A stretch of 64,000 nucleotides of DNA from Pseudomonas petrae (GTDB lineage Bacteria; Pseudomonadota; Gammaproteobacteria; Pseudomonadales; Pseudomonadaceae), in NCBI RefSeq assembly GCF_021728295.1, contig NZ_JAKJXE010000014.1:62001-126000 (forward strand), read 5' to 3'. Each line of letters opens with the position of its first letter. The stretch's first letter is position 1. This document shows positions 52,186 to 61,680 of this stretch, piece after piece. The position numbers were made by a program, and so were the translations under genes. Below the pieces are notes generated by a model. It saw nothing but the letters and a program-made list of their open reading frames with translations, was not told the DNA's origin and did not search any database.

Positions 52186-53769
52186 CTAACCCGCCAGACC
52201 GCGACGTTTGATGTCGAGCCGGCGAATGAACTCTTCCAGCACCAGCGCGTACAGATCGTCCTGCAGCCAGGCGTCTTCGATGCCGGCGTCGAGGTTGGGG
52301 TTGTCGTTGACTTCGATGACCACCACGCGATCGCCGGACTGCTTCAAGTCCACGCCATACAGGCCGTCGCCGATCAGGTTCGCGGTCTTCACCGCCAGAT
52401 CCACCACGGCCCGTGGCGCATCGTGAACCGCCAGGGTGCGGCACTCGCCGTTGATTTCCGCGTCGATGGCCTTGTGGTTGTAGATCTGCCAATGCCCCTT
52501 GGACATGAAGTACTGGCAGGCGAACACCGGTTTGCGATTGAGCACGCCGATGCGCCAGTCGTATTCGGTGTAGAGGTATTCCTGGGCCAGCAGCAGCACC
52601 GAATGCTCGAACAGCTCCCGCGCCGCTTCCTGCAATTGCTGCGCGTCCTGGACCTTGATCACGCCCTTGGAAAAACAGCCGTCGGGGATTTTCAGCACCA
52701 GCGGGAAACCCAGCCTCGCCGCCACCTGCTCCAAATCATCCGGTCGCTCCTTGTAGAGGATTTCCGTGGCTGGCATGCCCAGCTTGTGGCTCTTGAGCAG
52801 GTCGGTCAGGTAGACCTTGTTGGTGCAGCGCAGGATCGACGCCGGGTCATCCATCACCACCAGCCCTTCGCTCTCGGCCTTCTTGGCGAAGCGGTAAGTG
52901 TGGTTGTCGACACTGGTGGTCTCGCGGATGAGCAGCGCGTCGTACTCGGCCAGCCGCGAGTAATCTTTCTTCTCGATCAGCTCCACGTCCACGCCCAGTT
53001 GCTGGCCGACGCGGATGAAGTTGTCCAGCGCCTTGCGGTTCGACGGCGGCAGCGCTTCCTGCGGGTCATGCAGAATCGCCAGATCGTAGCGATACGTGCG
53101 AGGGGACCGGGGTTGGCGCCAGATCTTGCGACTGAAGCTGTCCAGGGACTGGGCGAACTGGTCCTGCTGATGATCGCGCAGGCGAGTCAATGCGCCGGTC
53201 TTGATGCCCACGATGTGCCAGTTGTCGCGCTTGCGAAACTCCACCAGCAGGATCGGCGCAGGAAACGCTTCGAACAGCTGACGGGCCAGATCCTGCAACG
53301 GAGCCAGATCGGTCTGACCGAAATACAAGCTCAGGGTGAAGCCTTCGGTTTCATCGTAGGGATGGTCACGCAGCGCATGTTCGAGGCGCTTGTCGAGGTC
53401 ATCCAGCGCCAGGCCGTAAAGGGACTTTCGGGTCAGCTCGCTGATGGTTTTCACCGACGGAATCACGTGGTGACCCCGGGCTTCGGCGAGCAGCGAGCAG
53501 TAATAACCGTGGCCCAGGTAGCGGTAACTGCGGCACAGGTTGATCACCTGCACCCGTTGCCCGGCATTGTCCTGGGGCGGGTTTTCCAGATAATCCTGGG
53601 CGCTGATCAAGTGTTCGCTGGGCAAGTAAGACGCCCAGTCTTCGAGCCGCTCCACAACAATCAACAGTCGGCTTCGGGTTGAAACAGGTCTCAGCGGATT
53701 GACATTTAAAGTTGCCGAACGCTGAGGTTGTGCTGATACTTCGTCGGTCTTCACCGGCACCGCATTCAT
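52186..53769 (-). CDS. RimK-like ATP-grasp ligase with N-terminal RimK-associated domain
   Basis: The protein (527 residues) has an N-terminal domain (about 35-220) typical of the long RimK family ('SRLLIVVERLEDWASYLP') and a C-terminal ATP-grasp domain. Motifs are 'FPLVLKIPDGCFSKGV' (ATP-binding Lys and glycine loop), 'LAQEYLYTEYDWRIGVLN' and 'VVVIEVNDNPNLDAG' (metal-binding Glu and Asn). RimK relatives add Glu or other amino acids to peptides or proteins. It is divergent from a GNAT-peptidase fusion and upstream of the CorA-like gene. The substrate is unknown. AAGGAT precedes the start at 53769. Confidence 0.88.
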   Translation of the reverse strand: MNAVPVKTDEVSAQPQRSATLNVNPLRPVSTRSRLLIVVERLEDWASYLPSEHLISAQDYLENPPQDNAGQRVQVINLCRSYRYLGHGYYCSLLAEARGHHVIPSVKTISELTRKSLYGLALDDLDKRLEHALRDHPYDETEGFTLSLYFGQTDLAPLQDLARQLFEAFPAPILLVEFRKRDNWHIVGIKTGALTRLRDHQQDQFAQSLDSFSRKIWRQPRSPRTYRYDLAILHDPQEALPPSNRKALDNFIRVGQQLGVDVELIEKKDYSRLAEYDALLIRETTSVDNHTYRFAKKAESEGLVVMDDPASILRCTNKVYLTDLLKSHKLGMPATEILYKERPDDLEQVAARLGFPLVLKIPDGCFSKGVIKVQDAQQLQEAARELFEHSVLLLAQEYLYTEYDWRIGVLNRKPVFACQYFMSKGHWQIYNHKAIDAEINGECRTLAVHDAPRAVVDLAVKTANLIGDGLYGVDLKQSGDRVVVIEVNDNPNLDAGIEDAWLQDDLYALVLEEFIRRLDIKRRGLAG

Positions 53770-53858
53770 GAGTTGATCCTTCGGGAAACAGTCCTTTCTA
53801 TAAAACATGGCTTTGTAGAAATGTCCCGCTTCGTTACTCACTCTTTACGGTGCCTGAC

Positions 53859-54989
53859 ATGAACTTTATATATCGCCTCGCCCAGCCTGCCGATGTGGAC
53901 GAACTGTTGGTGCTGGAAAACCAGTGCTTTGAATCCGACCGACTGAATGCGCGCAGCTTTCACTGGATGGTCACGCGGGCCAATGCGCGATTGATCGTGG
54001 CGCTGGGCGATCAGCCCGATCAGGGCCTGGCCGGTTACGCACTGGTGCTGTTTCATCGCGGCACGTCCCTGGGGCGGCTTTACTCGCTGGCGATCAGCGA
54101 CGAGGCCCGGGGCCAGGGCCTCGGGCAGCAACTGCTGGCCCAGGCCGAACAGCATGCCCTTGAGCGCGAATGTGCCTATTTGCGGCTCGAAGTTCGGCCG
54201 GACAACGCCCCGGCGATTCGCCTATACGAGCGCAACGGCTATCGCCTGTTCGACCGCATTGATGACTACTACGAAGACCACGCGCCGGCGCTGCGCTACG
54301 AAAAACGCATCCGCGAACACGCCACCGGCGTCGCTCGCCATGTGCCCTACTACCCGCAAACCCTGGACTTCAGCTGCGGCCCGGCGTGCCTGCTGATGGC
54401 GATGAAAGCCCTGCAACCGCCACGCGCCATGCAGCGCCATGAGGAACTGCAGATCTGGCGCGAGGCGACCACGGTGTTCATGACCTCGGGCCACGGCGGT
54501 TGCAGCCCACAGGGCCTGGCGCTGGCGGCGTTGCGGCGCGGGTTCGAGGTCGGCCTCCAAGTGTCGGTGCGCGGGCCGTTGTTTCTCGCCGGTGTGCGCA
54601 GCGAAGAAAAGCGCGAAGTCATGCGTCTGGTGCACGAGGAATTCAGCCGCGAACTGGCGGCCAGCACGGTTCGTCAACTGGGCAGCGCGCCGCTTAACCT
54701 CTGGCAACTGCAAAAGAACAACGGCCTGGCCCTGGTGCTGATCAGCAGCTATCGGTTGACCCGCTCCAAGGCGCCGCACTGGGTGCTGGTCACGGGGTGC
54801 GATGACGATTTCGTTTACTTGCACGACCCCGACATCGATCACAGCCAACAGCGTCAGGCCATGGACTGCCAATACATGCCGGTCAGTCATAAAGAGTTCG
54901 CCGGCATGAGTTGCTTTGGCGGTGACAAACTTCGCGCGGCGGTTGTTCTTTATCCACAGGAGCATCCGCAACGGCAGGCGCCTATATAA
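53859..54989 (+). CDS. GNAT acetyltransferase fused to a C39-type cysteine peptidase
   Basis: The protein has 376 residues. Residues 1-150 are a RimI-like GNAT domain with the acetyl-CoA loop 'RGQGLGQQLL' (84-93) and 'NAPAIRLYERNGYRLF'. Residues 160-365 are a C39-type domain with Cys173 in 'DFSCGPACLLMA', His in 'PHWVLVTGCDDD' and the Asp in 'LHDPDID', so all catalytic residues are present. A peptide that is cut and then acetylated, or the reverse, is suggested by the fusion. The ATG at 53859 opens the GNAT fold; GTG at 53850 is possible. It is divergent from the RimK-like gene, with 89 bases between them. Confidence 0.87.
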   Translation: MNFIYRLAQPADVDELLVLENQCFESDRLNARSFHWMVTRANARLIVALGDQPDQGLAGYALVLFHRGTSLGRLYSLAISDEARGQGLGQQLLAQAEQHALERECAYLRLEVRPDNAPAIRLYERNGYRLFDRIDDYYEDHAPALRYEKRIREHATGVARHVPYYPQTLDFSCGPACLLMAMKALQPPRAMQRHEELQIWREATTVFMTSGHGGCSPQGLALAALRRGFEVGLQVSVRGPLFLAGVRSEEKREVMRLVHEEFSRELAASTVRQLGSAPLNLWQLQKNNGLALVLISSYRLTRSKAPHWVLVTGCDDDFVYLHDPDIDHSQQRQAMDCQYMPVSHKEFAGMSCFGGDKLRAAVVLYPQEHPQRQAPI

Positions 54990-55102
54990 AAGGCGTCAGC
55001 CAAGCCGCTGTTCGCGTAAAGATCCCGTCGTATTGATTGCAGTTGTAGGTGCAAGCGGAATGAATAGGCGCTCGGCCTTTGGGCGACTGTTGGATAAGCG
55101 TG

Positions 55103-55234
55103 ATGGATAACTCGGTGATCGGTCTGGTGATTGTTTCGGTGATAGCGGTGTTTGGCCTTTCAGCGTTTTACTTTGATTTCGTTCATCCGCGTCGCAAGCC
55201 AGGCTTGGAAAAACGGCACAACCTGCAGAAATGA
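55103..55234 (+). CDS. 43-residue single-pass membrane protein
   Basis: The short frame encodes one transmembrane helix, 'VIGLVIVSVIAVFGLSAFYF' (residues 5-24), followed by a basic tail ending 'LEKRHNLQK'. The ATG is preceded by 'ttggataagcgtg'. The hydrophobic helix and positive-inside tail make chance unlikely, but there is no family evidence. Confidence 0.5.
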   Translation: MDNSVIGLVIVSVIAVFGLSAFYFDFVHPRRKPGLEKRHNLQK

Positions 55235-55357
55235 GCGACGACGCCCCCGACCGATTATTTTTCCCGCCACGCTTGATCGGCAACGGCATAACGCCAACGA
55301 CCCGCTAAGCTTGTGCAGGTGACGCTTGCTCTGCACATCGCTCGGGGGAGTTGAAAC

Positions 55358-55816
55358 ATGCTCATCAAATGGGTACTGGCTGCGTTGCACCTGCTGGCGT
55401 TCGGTTTTGCGATAGCGGCGGTGCTGGCGAGGGGACGGGCGTTGCGGCGGTTGCGCACGGATGATCCGCGATCGTTCAGGGATGTGTTCGTGGTGGACAA
55501 TATCTGGGGCGTTTCAGCGGGAATTCTGCTGATCACCGGGGCGTTTCGGGCGTTCGGCGGGCTGGAGAAAGGCTCGTACTACTACCTGCATCAACCCCTG
55601 TTTCACCTGAAAATGGCGGCGTTCGTGGCCATTCTGGCGCTGGAAGTGGTGCCGATGTTCGCGCTGATCAAATGGCGCATCGCGTTCAAGAAGAACCAGC
55701 CCATTGATACTTCCCTGTCGCGCCGGTTCGCCCGGATCAGTCACATGGAAGCGCTGCTGATGGTCATCATCGTCATCGCCGCCACGGGGATGGCGCGAGG
55801 CACATTGCTGAGTTGA
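55358..55816 (+). CDS. DUF2214 family membrane protein
   Basis: The protein (152 residues) has four transmembrane helices, at about residues 3-24, 50-65, 82-105 and 130-148. 'LHLLAFGFAIAAVLARGRAL' and 'DNIWGVSAGILLITGAFRAF' are typical of DUF2214. The function is unknown. The ribosome site is 'cgggggagttgaaac'. Confidence 0.82.
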   Translation: MLIKWVLAALHLLAFGFAIAAVLARGRALRRLRTDDPRSFRDVFVVDNIWGVSAGILLITGAFRAFGGLEKGSYYYLHQPLFHLKMAAFVAILALEVVPMFALIKWRIAFKKNQPIDTSLSRRFARISHMEALLMVIIVIAATGMARGTLLS

Positions 55817-55862
55817 ACCTCAACGCGGCGCAAAACCGGCAGGAGCGCTTGCCCCTCTATGG

Positions 55863-56000
55863 TGTAGGAGCGTGGCTTGTCCCGCGATCTGGCGCGAAGC
55901 GCCAGCGAACCGATTGAACGCGCTGTGTCAGACAGGACCGGGGCAGTCTGATTTTACTGCCGCTGCGCGCCAGATCGCGGGACAAGCCACGCTCCTACAG
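55863..56000. repeat. Inverted REP pair, 'ggagcgtggcttgtcccgcg' type
   Basis: The arms 'tgtaggagcgtggcttgtcc' and 'ggacaagccacgctcctaca' are perfect complements, and an inner 'cgcgatctggcgc / gcgccagatcgcg' extends the stem. A degenerate 'cttcccg..taaagccggtc' REP follows at about 56057-56083. Confidence 0.9.
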
Positions 56001-56107
56001 CTCCATCCGGCCCCGACTGTTCAGTGCTGCAGAACTGATGGCGTACAAACCGACCTCTTCCCGTCTAAAGCCGGTCCCGCTGAATGTACGCAATTTCACC
56101 GTAGCGG

Positions 56108-57427
56108 TCAGGTCACCCAGAAAAACATGAGCGTCAGGTTCGCGCCCGAGATCAGTCCGAACAGCCCCCAGGCCAGGGCTTTGGTCAGGCGGCTGTTGGC
56201 GAACGGCCCCATCAATTGCGGATCGCTGGTGAAGCGGATCAGCGGCCACAGCGCAAACGGCAACTGCAGGCTGAGGACGACCTGACTGAGCACCAGCATC
56301 TTGCCGACCGCGCCATCGCCGAACCAGATCACGCCGATTAACGCCGGAATCAGCGCCAAGCCACGGGTCGCGAGGCGGCGTTGCCAGCACGGTATCTTCG
56401 CTTTGAGAAACCCCTCCAGCACCACTTGGCCGGCGATGGTCCCGGTGAACGTCGAACTCTGCCCTGCCGCCAACAGCGCGATGCCGAATAACACGCTAGC
56501 GACGGCGCCGCCCACCAGGGGGTCAAGCAAATGGTAGGCGTCCTGGATTTCCACGATGTCGGTGTGGCCGGTGCCGTGGAACGCGGCAGCCGCCAGAATG
56601 AGAATGGCCGCGTTGATCACCAGCGCCAGGCTCAGGGAGGCGATGGTGTCGACCCGGGCGTAACGAATGGCGCTGGCCTTGCTTTCGACCGACGTGCCGT
56701 TGACCCGGGTCTGCACCACCGATGAATGCAGGTACAGGTTATGGGGCATCACTGTCGCACCGAGAATGCCGATGGCGATGTACAGCGGCTCCTGATTGCT
56801 CAGCATCTCCCACGACGGCTTGAGCCCCGCCACAACGTCCGGCCAGAACGGCTTGATCAGCACCAGCTCAATAAAGAAACACGTCGCGATGGTTGCGATC
56901 AGCCCCAGCACAATGGCTTCGAGACGCCGGAAGTTGGCGCCCTGCAAAGCCAATACGATGACCGTGTCGAACGCTGTCAGCGCCACACCGGTGGTGATCG
57001 ACACCCCCAGCAGCAGGTGAAACGCCAGCGCGGCGCCCAGCACTTCCGCCAGATCGGTGGCAAGGATCGACAGTTCGGCGAGAATCCACTGGCCCATGCC
57101 GACCCGGTGGCTGTACCGCTCGGCAGACAACTGCGCCAGATCGCGGCCGGTGGCGATGCCCAGGCGCGAGCACAAATTCTGCAGCACCATGCCCGACAGA
57201 CTCGCCAGCACCACCACGAACAACAGCGAATAACCGAAGCGCGAACCGGCTTCGATGGCGGTCGCCCAATTGCCGGGGTCCATGTAGCCGATGGAGATCA
57301 ACAGGCCGGGACCGGCGAACAGCATCAGCTTGCGCAGGAAAGACGCATTGGCGGGAATGGCGACGCTGTCGGTGGTCGCCGACGGGCAGAATGGCGCGGT
57401 GGCAGTGGTCGGGAGTGTGTACTTCAC
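56108..57427 (-). CDS. mntH: Nramp-family Mn2+/Fe2+ transporter
   Basis: The protein (439 residues) has eleven transmembrane helices. The metal-binding motif 'GYMDPGNWATAIEAG' of helix 1 and 'GATVMPHNLYLHSSVVQTR' of helix 6 are intact, as needed for proton-coupled import of Mn2+. It is read from a GTG at 57427 preceded by GGAT; no better start is visible. It is divergent from an MFS gene, with 81 bases between starts. Confidence 0.92.
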   Translation of the reverse strand: MKYTLPTTATAPFCPSATTDSVAIPANASFLRKLMLFAGPGLLISIGYMDPGNWATAIEAGSRFGYSLLFVVVLASLSGMVLQNLCSRLGIATGRDLAQLSAERYSHRVGMGQWILAELSILATDLAEVLGAALAFHLLLGVSITTGVALTAFDTVIVLALQGANFRRLEAIVLGLIATIATCFFIELVLIKPFWPDVVAGLKPSWEMLSNQEPLYIAIGILGATVMPHNLYLHSSVVQTRVNGTSVESKASAIRYARVDTIASLSLALVINAAILILAAAAFHGTGHTDIVEIQDAYHLLDPLVGGAVASVLFGIALLAAGQSSTFTGTIAGQVVLEGFLKAKIPCWQRRLATRGLALIPALIGVIWFGDGAVGKMLVLSQVVLSLQLPFALWPLIRFTSDPQLMGPFANSRLTKALAWGLFGLISGANLTLMFFWVT

Positions 57428-57508
57428 GGGAATCCGAAACGTGGTGGCGGTCAGCCCCGGAGCTTAAACGCGCAGAAATGTTTTGTCTTGAATCTCTGGG
57501 GCACTAAC

Positions 57509-58975
57509 ATGCTGCGTCTGACCGATCCGGAAAAAACAATAATGCATGCCGCTTCTGATAGCCCTGATCACGCCCGCCCGATGCAGGACGGAATCGACCC
57601 GATCCGCGCTGCGCGGATTTCCGCCCGCATAGACCGACTGCCCGCCGTTGCCACGATCTGGAAGCTGGTGGCGCTGCTGTCCATTGGCGGTTTCTTCGAA
57701 CTTTACGATCTGTTTCAGACCGCCTACATCAGCCCCGGCCTGATCCGCGACGGGCTGTTCGCCACCGGGGCGCAGGGCGTGTTCGGCTTTTCGGATCAGG
57801 CGGCGTTTGCTTCGGCCACCTTCCTGGGGCTGTTCCTCGGTGCCAGCCTGCTGAGCCCGATCGCCGACCGCTACGGCCGCCGCGCGATCTTCACCTTCGC
57901 GTTGATCTGGTACACCGTCGCCACAGTGCTGATGGGCATTCAGACGTCCGCACTGGGCATCATCTGCATGCGCTTTCTGGTGGGCATTGGCCTGGGCATC
58001 GAACTGGTGACCATCGACGCGTACCTCTCGGAACTGGTGCCCAAGCGCATGCGCAGCTCGGCGTTCGCCTTCGCGTTTTTCGTGCAGTTCCTGTCGGTGC
58101 CTTCAGTGGCATTGATGTCCTGGTGGCTGGTGCCGCAGGACCCGTTTGGCATCGCCGGCTGGCGCTGGGTGGTGTTGGCCAGCGCCGTGTTCGCGCTGTT
58201 CATCTGGTGGCTGCGCTCGCGCCTGCCGGAGTCGCCACGCTGGCTGGCGCAACACGGCCGCTTCGGCGAGGCCGAAAAAATCATGGATGACCTCGAAGCC
58301 CGCTGCCTGAAGGATCACGGCCAGGCGCTGGACGAACCGGAAACCCACAACGTGGCCGTCGAAGGCAAGGGCCGCTTCGCCGACATCTGGCAACCGCCGT
58401 ATCGCCGTCGCGCGCTGATGCTGATTGTGTTTCATGTGTTTCAGGCGATCGGTTTTTTCGGCTTTGGCAACTGGCTGCCGGCGCTGCTTTCGGGTCAGGG
58501 CGTGAGCGTGACCCACAGTCTGGCGTATGCCTTCGTGATCACCCTCGCCTACCCCCTCGGGCCGTTGTTGTTCGTCAAGTTCGCCAACCGTTTCGAGAAT
58601 AAGTGGCAGATTGTCGGCTCGGCGTTGGGCTCGATGATTTTCGGCACACTGTTCGCGCAGCAGACGACGGCAGCGGGGCTGATTTTTTGCGGGGTGATGA
58701 TTACGTTTTGCAATGCGTGGCTGAGTTTCAGTTATCACTCGTACCAGAGCGAGTTATTCCCGACCAATATTCGCGCCCGGGCGGTGGGGTTCTGTTATTC
58801 GTTCAGTCGTCTGTCCACGGTGTTCAGCAGTTTGTTGATCGGGTTGTTTCTGGATCACTTCGGCACGCCGGGGGTGCTGACGTTTATTGTGATGAGTATG
58901 TTGATTGTGATCATTACGATTGGCGGGTTTGGGCCGAAGACGCGGAATTTGGCGTTGGAGGATATTGCTCATTAG
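57509..58975 (+). CDS. MFS transporter of the sugar/organic acid porter type
   Basis: The protein (488 residues) has about 60 polar residues at the N terminus, then twelve helices. 'SPIADRYGRRAIFTFALIWY' is motif A and 'PESPRWLAQHGRFGEAEKIM' the central-loop motif of the sugar-porter group; 'YQSELFPTNIRARAVGFCYS' is the repeat in the second half. A carboxylate or sugar substrate is likely, but unknown. The ATG at 57509 is used; 57542 is an alternative with GGAAA upstream. It is convergent with norR across the nested palindrome. Confidence 0.87.
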   Translation: MLRLTDPEKTIMHAASDSPDHARPMQDGIDPIRAARISARIDRLPAVATIWKLVALLSIGGFFELYDLFQTAYISPGLIRDGLFATGAQGVFGFSDQAAFASATFLGLFLGASLLSPIADRYGRRAIFTFALIWYTVATVLMGIQTSALGIICMRFLVGIGLGIELVTIDAYLSELVPKRMRSSAFAFAFFVQFLSVPSVALMSWWLVPQDPFGIAGWRWVVLASAVFALFIWWLRSRLPESPRWLAQHGRFGEAEKIMDDLEARCLKDHGQALDEPETHNVAVEGKGRFADIWQPPYRRRALMLIVFHVFQAIGFFGFGNWLPALLSGQGVSVTHSLAYAFVITLAYPLGPLLFVKFANRFENKWQIVGSALGSMIFGTLFAQQTTAAGLIFCGVMITFCNAWLSFSYHSYQSELFPTNIRARAVGFCYSFSRLSTVFSSLLIGLFLDHFGTPGVLTFIVMSMLIVIITIGGFGPKTRNLALEDIAH

Positions 58976-59003
58976 CGGCGGAGTCATTTTTACAGCAGCC
59001 AAG

Positions 59004-59867
59004 GTCAAGAGCGTCTGCCTAGGGGCAGACTGTTTCGCCTTCGGCGAGTTACTTGGAAAAGCACCCCCCTCTCGGTTTTAAAGAGCAGCCAAGGGTGCTT
59101 GCTCCTGGTTTGGTTCCTCCTTCGTCGGAATACCTTCACTCCGGTCTCGCTCCGTGGGCCCGCGCCGAACGGACATCCATGTCCTGACGGCGCTCTCGCG
59201 GCATCCATGCCGCTCGACCCACTGCGTGTCGTCTACGTTCGGCCTGCACCCAAGTCGCGTTCTGCGGTGTTTGAGACATTTGCGTAGGAAGATCAAAAGC
59301 AGATCAAGGGCAGATCAAGGGCTTCCCGGCTGAAGCCGGTCCTACCAAGAGCGCGGCGTGTCAGCTGATCGTTCCCCCGCTCCGCGTGGGAATGCATCCC
59401 GTGACGCTCCGCGTCACTACCCCGGCTCGAATGTGGGTCGGCTGCGAGACGCGGAGCGTCCGGGTGGCGTTACCACGCGGAGCGTGGGAACGATCAGCAC
59501 TAACAGCAGCGCATGCATCCAGCGGGATTGGCTCCGACTGTAGGACCGGCTTCAGCCGGGAAGCCGTTGATCTGCTTTAAAAGCGCTTTTAATCTTCAAA
59601 CGCAAATGGCTCAAACACCACAAATCGCGACTTGGGTGCAGGCTGAACGCAGGTCTCGCGCAGTGGGCCGAGCCGCATGGATGCGGCGAGAGCGCCGTCA
59701 GGACATGGATGTCCGTTCGGCGCGGGCCCACGGAGCGAGACCGGAGTGAAGGTACTCCGACGAAGGAGGAGCCCAACCAGGAGCACAAGCCCTTGGTTAC
59801 TTGGGGCTTTATCAAGTAACTCGCCGAAGGCGAAACAGTCTGCCCCCAGGCAGACGCTCTTGATCTT
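59004..59867. repeat. Concentric nested palindrome (~860 bp) between convergent genes
   Basis: Three inverted repeats share one centre near 59435. The outer arms (about 59004-59318 and 59565-59867) are near-identical complements over some 300 bases, including 'gtgggcccgcgccgaacgga' on one side and its complement on the other. The middle pair is a REP at 59325-59347 facing one at 59538-59562. The inner arms (59364-59389 and 59473-59498) share 'gctgatcgttccc' and 'cgctccgcgtgg'. Short frames encoded by the outer arms occur on both sides because of the inversion. No gene is seen between 58976 and 59889. Confidence 0.9.
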
Positions 59868-59889
59868 AAAGATCTTGATCTGAAAAAAC

Positions 59890-61446
59890 CTACCGAATCC
59901 CCAATCGCCTGGCCAGCCGACTCAAATTCGCCCGATCAACATTCAGCTCCCGGGCCACATCCGCCCATTTCCCGTCATGCCGCTCCAGCGCCTCGCCGAT
60001 CAGCTGCTTCTGAAACCCGTCCATCGCCTCCTTCAATCCCTCGCCCGGCTGAATCACCGGCATGGCGCCATTCACACGCAACACAGCAGGCGCAGGCGCC
60101 CCTGACTCCTCAAGCCCCAACACATCCGCCTCGATCGTCAGAATCCGCGGCCGCTCGCCATGCACCGACAGTGCCTTGAGCACCGCCCGGCTGATCAGAT
60201 GCTCCAGCTCCCGCACGTTCCCCGGCCATGGATACGCCAACAGCACCGCCTGCGCCTCCGGACTCATGCGCAAGCTGCGCAGTCCCATCCGCGCCCGGTT
60301 CTCCTCGAGAAAGTACCCCGCCAGCAGCAACACATCGCGAGACCGCTCGCGCAACGGCGGCACCAACAACGGGTAAACGCTCAGGCGGTGATAGAGATCC
60401 GCGCGGAAGCGACCGGCGCGCACTTCTTCTGCCAGATCACGGTTGGTCGCGGCGATGATGCGCACGTCCACGCGATGCTCCTGATCAGAACCGACGCGCT
60501 GCAGCTGGCCGCTCTGCAATACCCGCAGCAGCTTCGACTGCACCGGCAGCGGCAGCTCGCCCACCTCGTCAAGGAACAACGAACCGCCGTGGGCCAGCTC
60601 GAACTTGCCGCTGCGCCCGCTGACCGCCCCGGAAAACGCGCCTTTGACGTGACCGAACAGCTCGCTTTCCACCAACAATTCGGGCAGCGCGGCGCAGTTG
60701 AGGCTGATCAGTGGCTTCGCCGCCCGGGGTGAATGCAGGTGAATGGCCTCGGCAACCAACTCCTTGCCCACACCGGTTTCGCCGGTGATCAACACCGTCA
60801 GCGGGCTGTTACCCACCAGCTGGATTTCCTGCTGCAAACGCTTGTGCACCGGGCTTTGCCCGATCAGCTCCCGGGGCCCGCGTCCGCCTGCGGCGCGTTT
60901 GTACACCTCGGCCAGTTGGCGCTGATCCTCAAAGCCGCGCGCCAACTGGCTGATCCGTTCGCTGGCCATAACCGTTGCCGCCGCCAGGCTGGCAAACGCC
61001 TGGAGATTGCCGAGATCGACCCGGCCAAAGCGCGCCGGATCAAGGGAGTCCAGCGTGATCACCCCCCACAGCGTGTTCTGCACATACAGCGGGCAGCCGA
61101 GGCAATCGTGCACTTCCAGGTCGCCGTGCACGCCTTCGACCAGCCCGTCATACGGATCAGGCAGGTCGCAGTCGGTGGAAAAACGCGTCGGTTCGCGGTT
61201 TTGCAGAATGATGTCCAGCCGCGGGTGCTCCCCCACCCGGAATCGTCGGCCCAGCGTATCCGGGCTCAAGCCCTCGACCGACAACGGCACCAGCACCTCA
61301 TCCTCCAGCTTGAGCAAGGCCACGGCGTCGCACGGGAATAACTCACGCAGCGACCGCAGCAGGCGGCGGTAGCGCTCATCGTCCGGCATGTCCCGGGACA
61401 GGTCGGCAACCAGCGGAATAAGCGCCAGCAGCAAAGAGTGGGTCAT
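59890..61446 (-). CDS. norR: NO-responsive sigma-54 activator NorR/FhpR
   Basis: The protein (518 residues) has an N-terminal GAF domain (1-170), an AAA+ domain (195-430) and a Fis-type helix-turn-helix ('WADVARELNVDRANLSRLAR'). Arg76, Asp97, Asp100, His113, Cys115 and Asp133 fall at the places of the E. coli NorR residues that bind the non-haem iron or gate it (offset one to two). Walker A is 'GETGVGKE', Walker B 'GGSLFLDEVGE', and the sigma-54 loop reads GAFSGA instead of GAFTGA. It should activate a detoxification gene when NO binds. The start at 61446 has GGGAG upstream. No fhp, norVW or norCB is adjacent in the window. Confidence 0.9.
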   Translation of the reverse strand: MTHSLLLALIPLVADLSRDMPDDERYRRLLRSLRELFPCDAVALLKLEDEVLVPLSVEGLSPDTLGRRFRVGEHPRLDIILQNREPTRFSTDCDLPDPYDGLVEGVHGDLEVHDCLGCPLYVQNTLWGVITLDSLDPARFGRVDLGNLQAFASLAAATVMASERISQLARGFEDQRQLAEVYKRAAGGRGPRELIGQSPVHKRLQQEIQLVGNSPLTVLITGETGVGKELVAEAIHLHSPRAAKPLISLNCAALPELLVESELFGHVKGAFSGAVSGRSGKFELAHGGSLFLDEVGELPLPVQSKLLRVLQSGQLQRVGSDQEHRVDVRIIAATNRDLAEEVRAGRFRADLYHRLSVYPLLVPPLRERSRDVLLLAGYFLEENRARMGLRSLRMSPEAQAVLLAYPWPGNVRELEHLISRAVLKALSVHGERPRILTIEADVLGLEESGAPAPAVLRVNGAMPVIQPGEGLKEAMDGFQKQLIGEALERHDGKWADVARELNVDRANLSRLARRLGIR

Positions 61447-61680
61447 GGAAACTCCCGGTAATGGCATGGGAAGGGGGTGCAGGGCGAGTCATTATGACTG
61501 CGATGTGAGTCGAGAAGACAGCGCCGTCGCGAATCAGCTCCTGCCGTTTGCGCAGGAAGCACTCGCAACAGAGACAGACGTGAATCGCCGAATTAAACAC
61601 GGCACTAAACCGTCACTCCCGGGGAGTCATTAGTTGGTCGCCAATTCCCCGGCAGCGCGGGTTTCATTAATGAGAAGCAA

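Noticed and set aside
59005..59883. Short frames on both arms of the palindrome starting with 'MDAARAPSGHGCPFGAGPRS'
   Set aside because: They duplicate because the arms are inverted copies; no ribosome-binding site, and the sequence is a repeat element found widely, as I recall.
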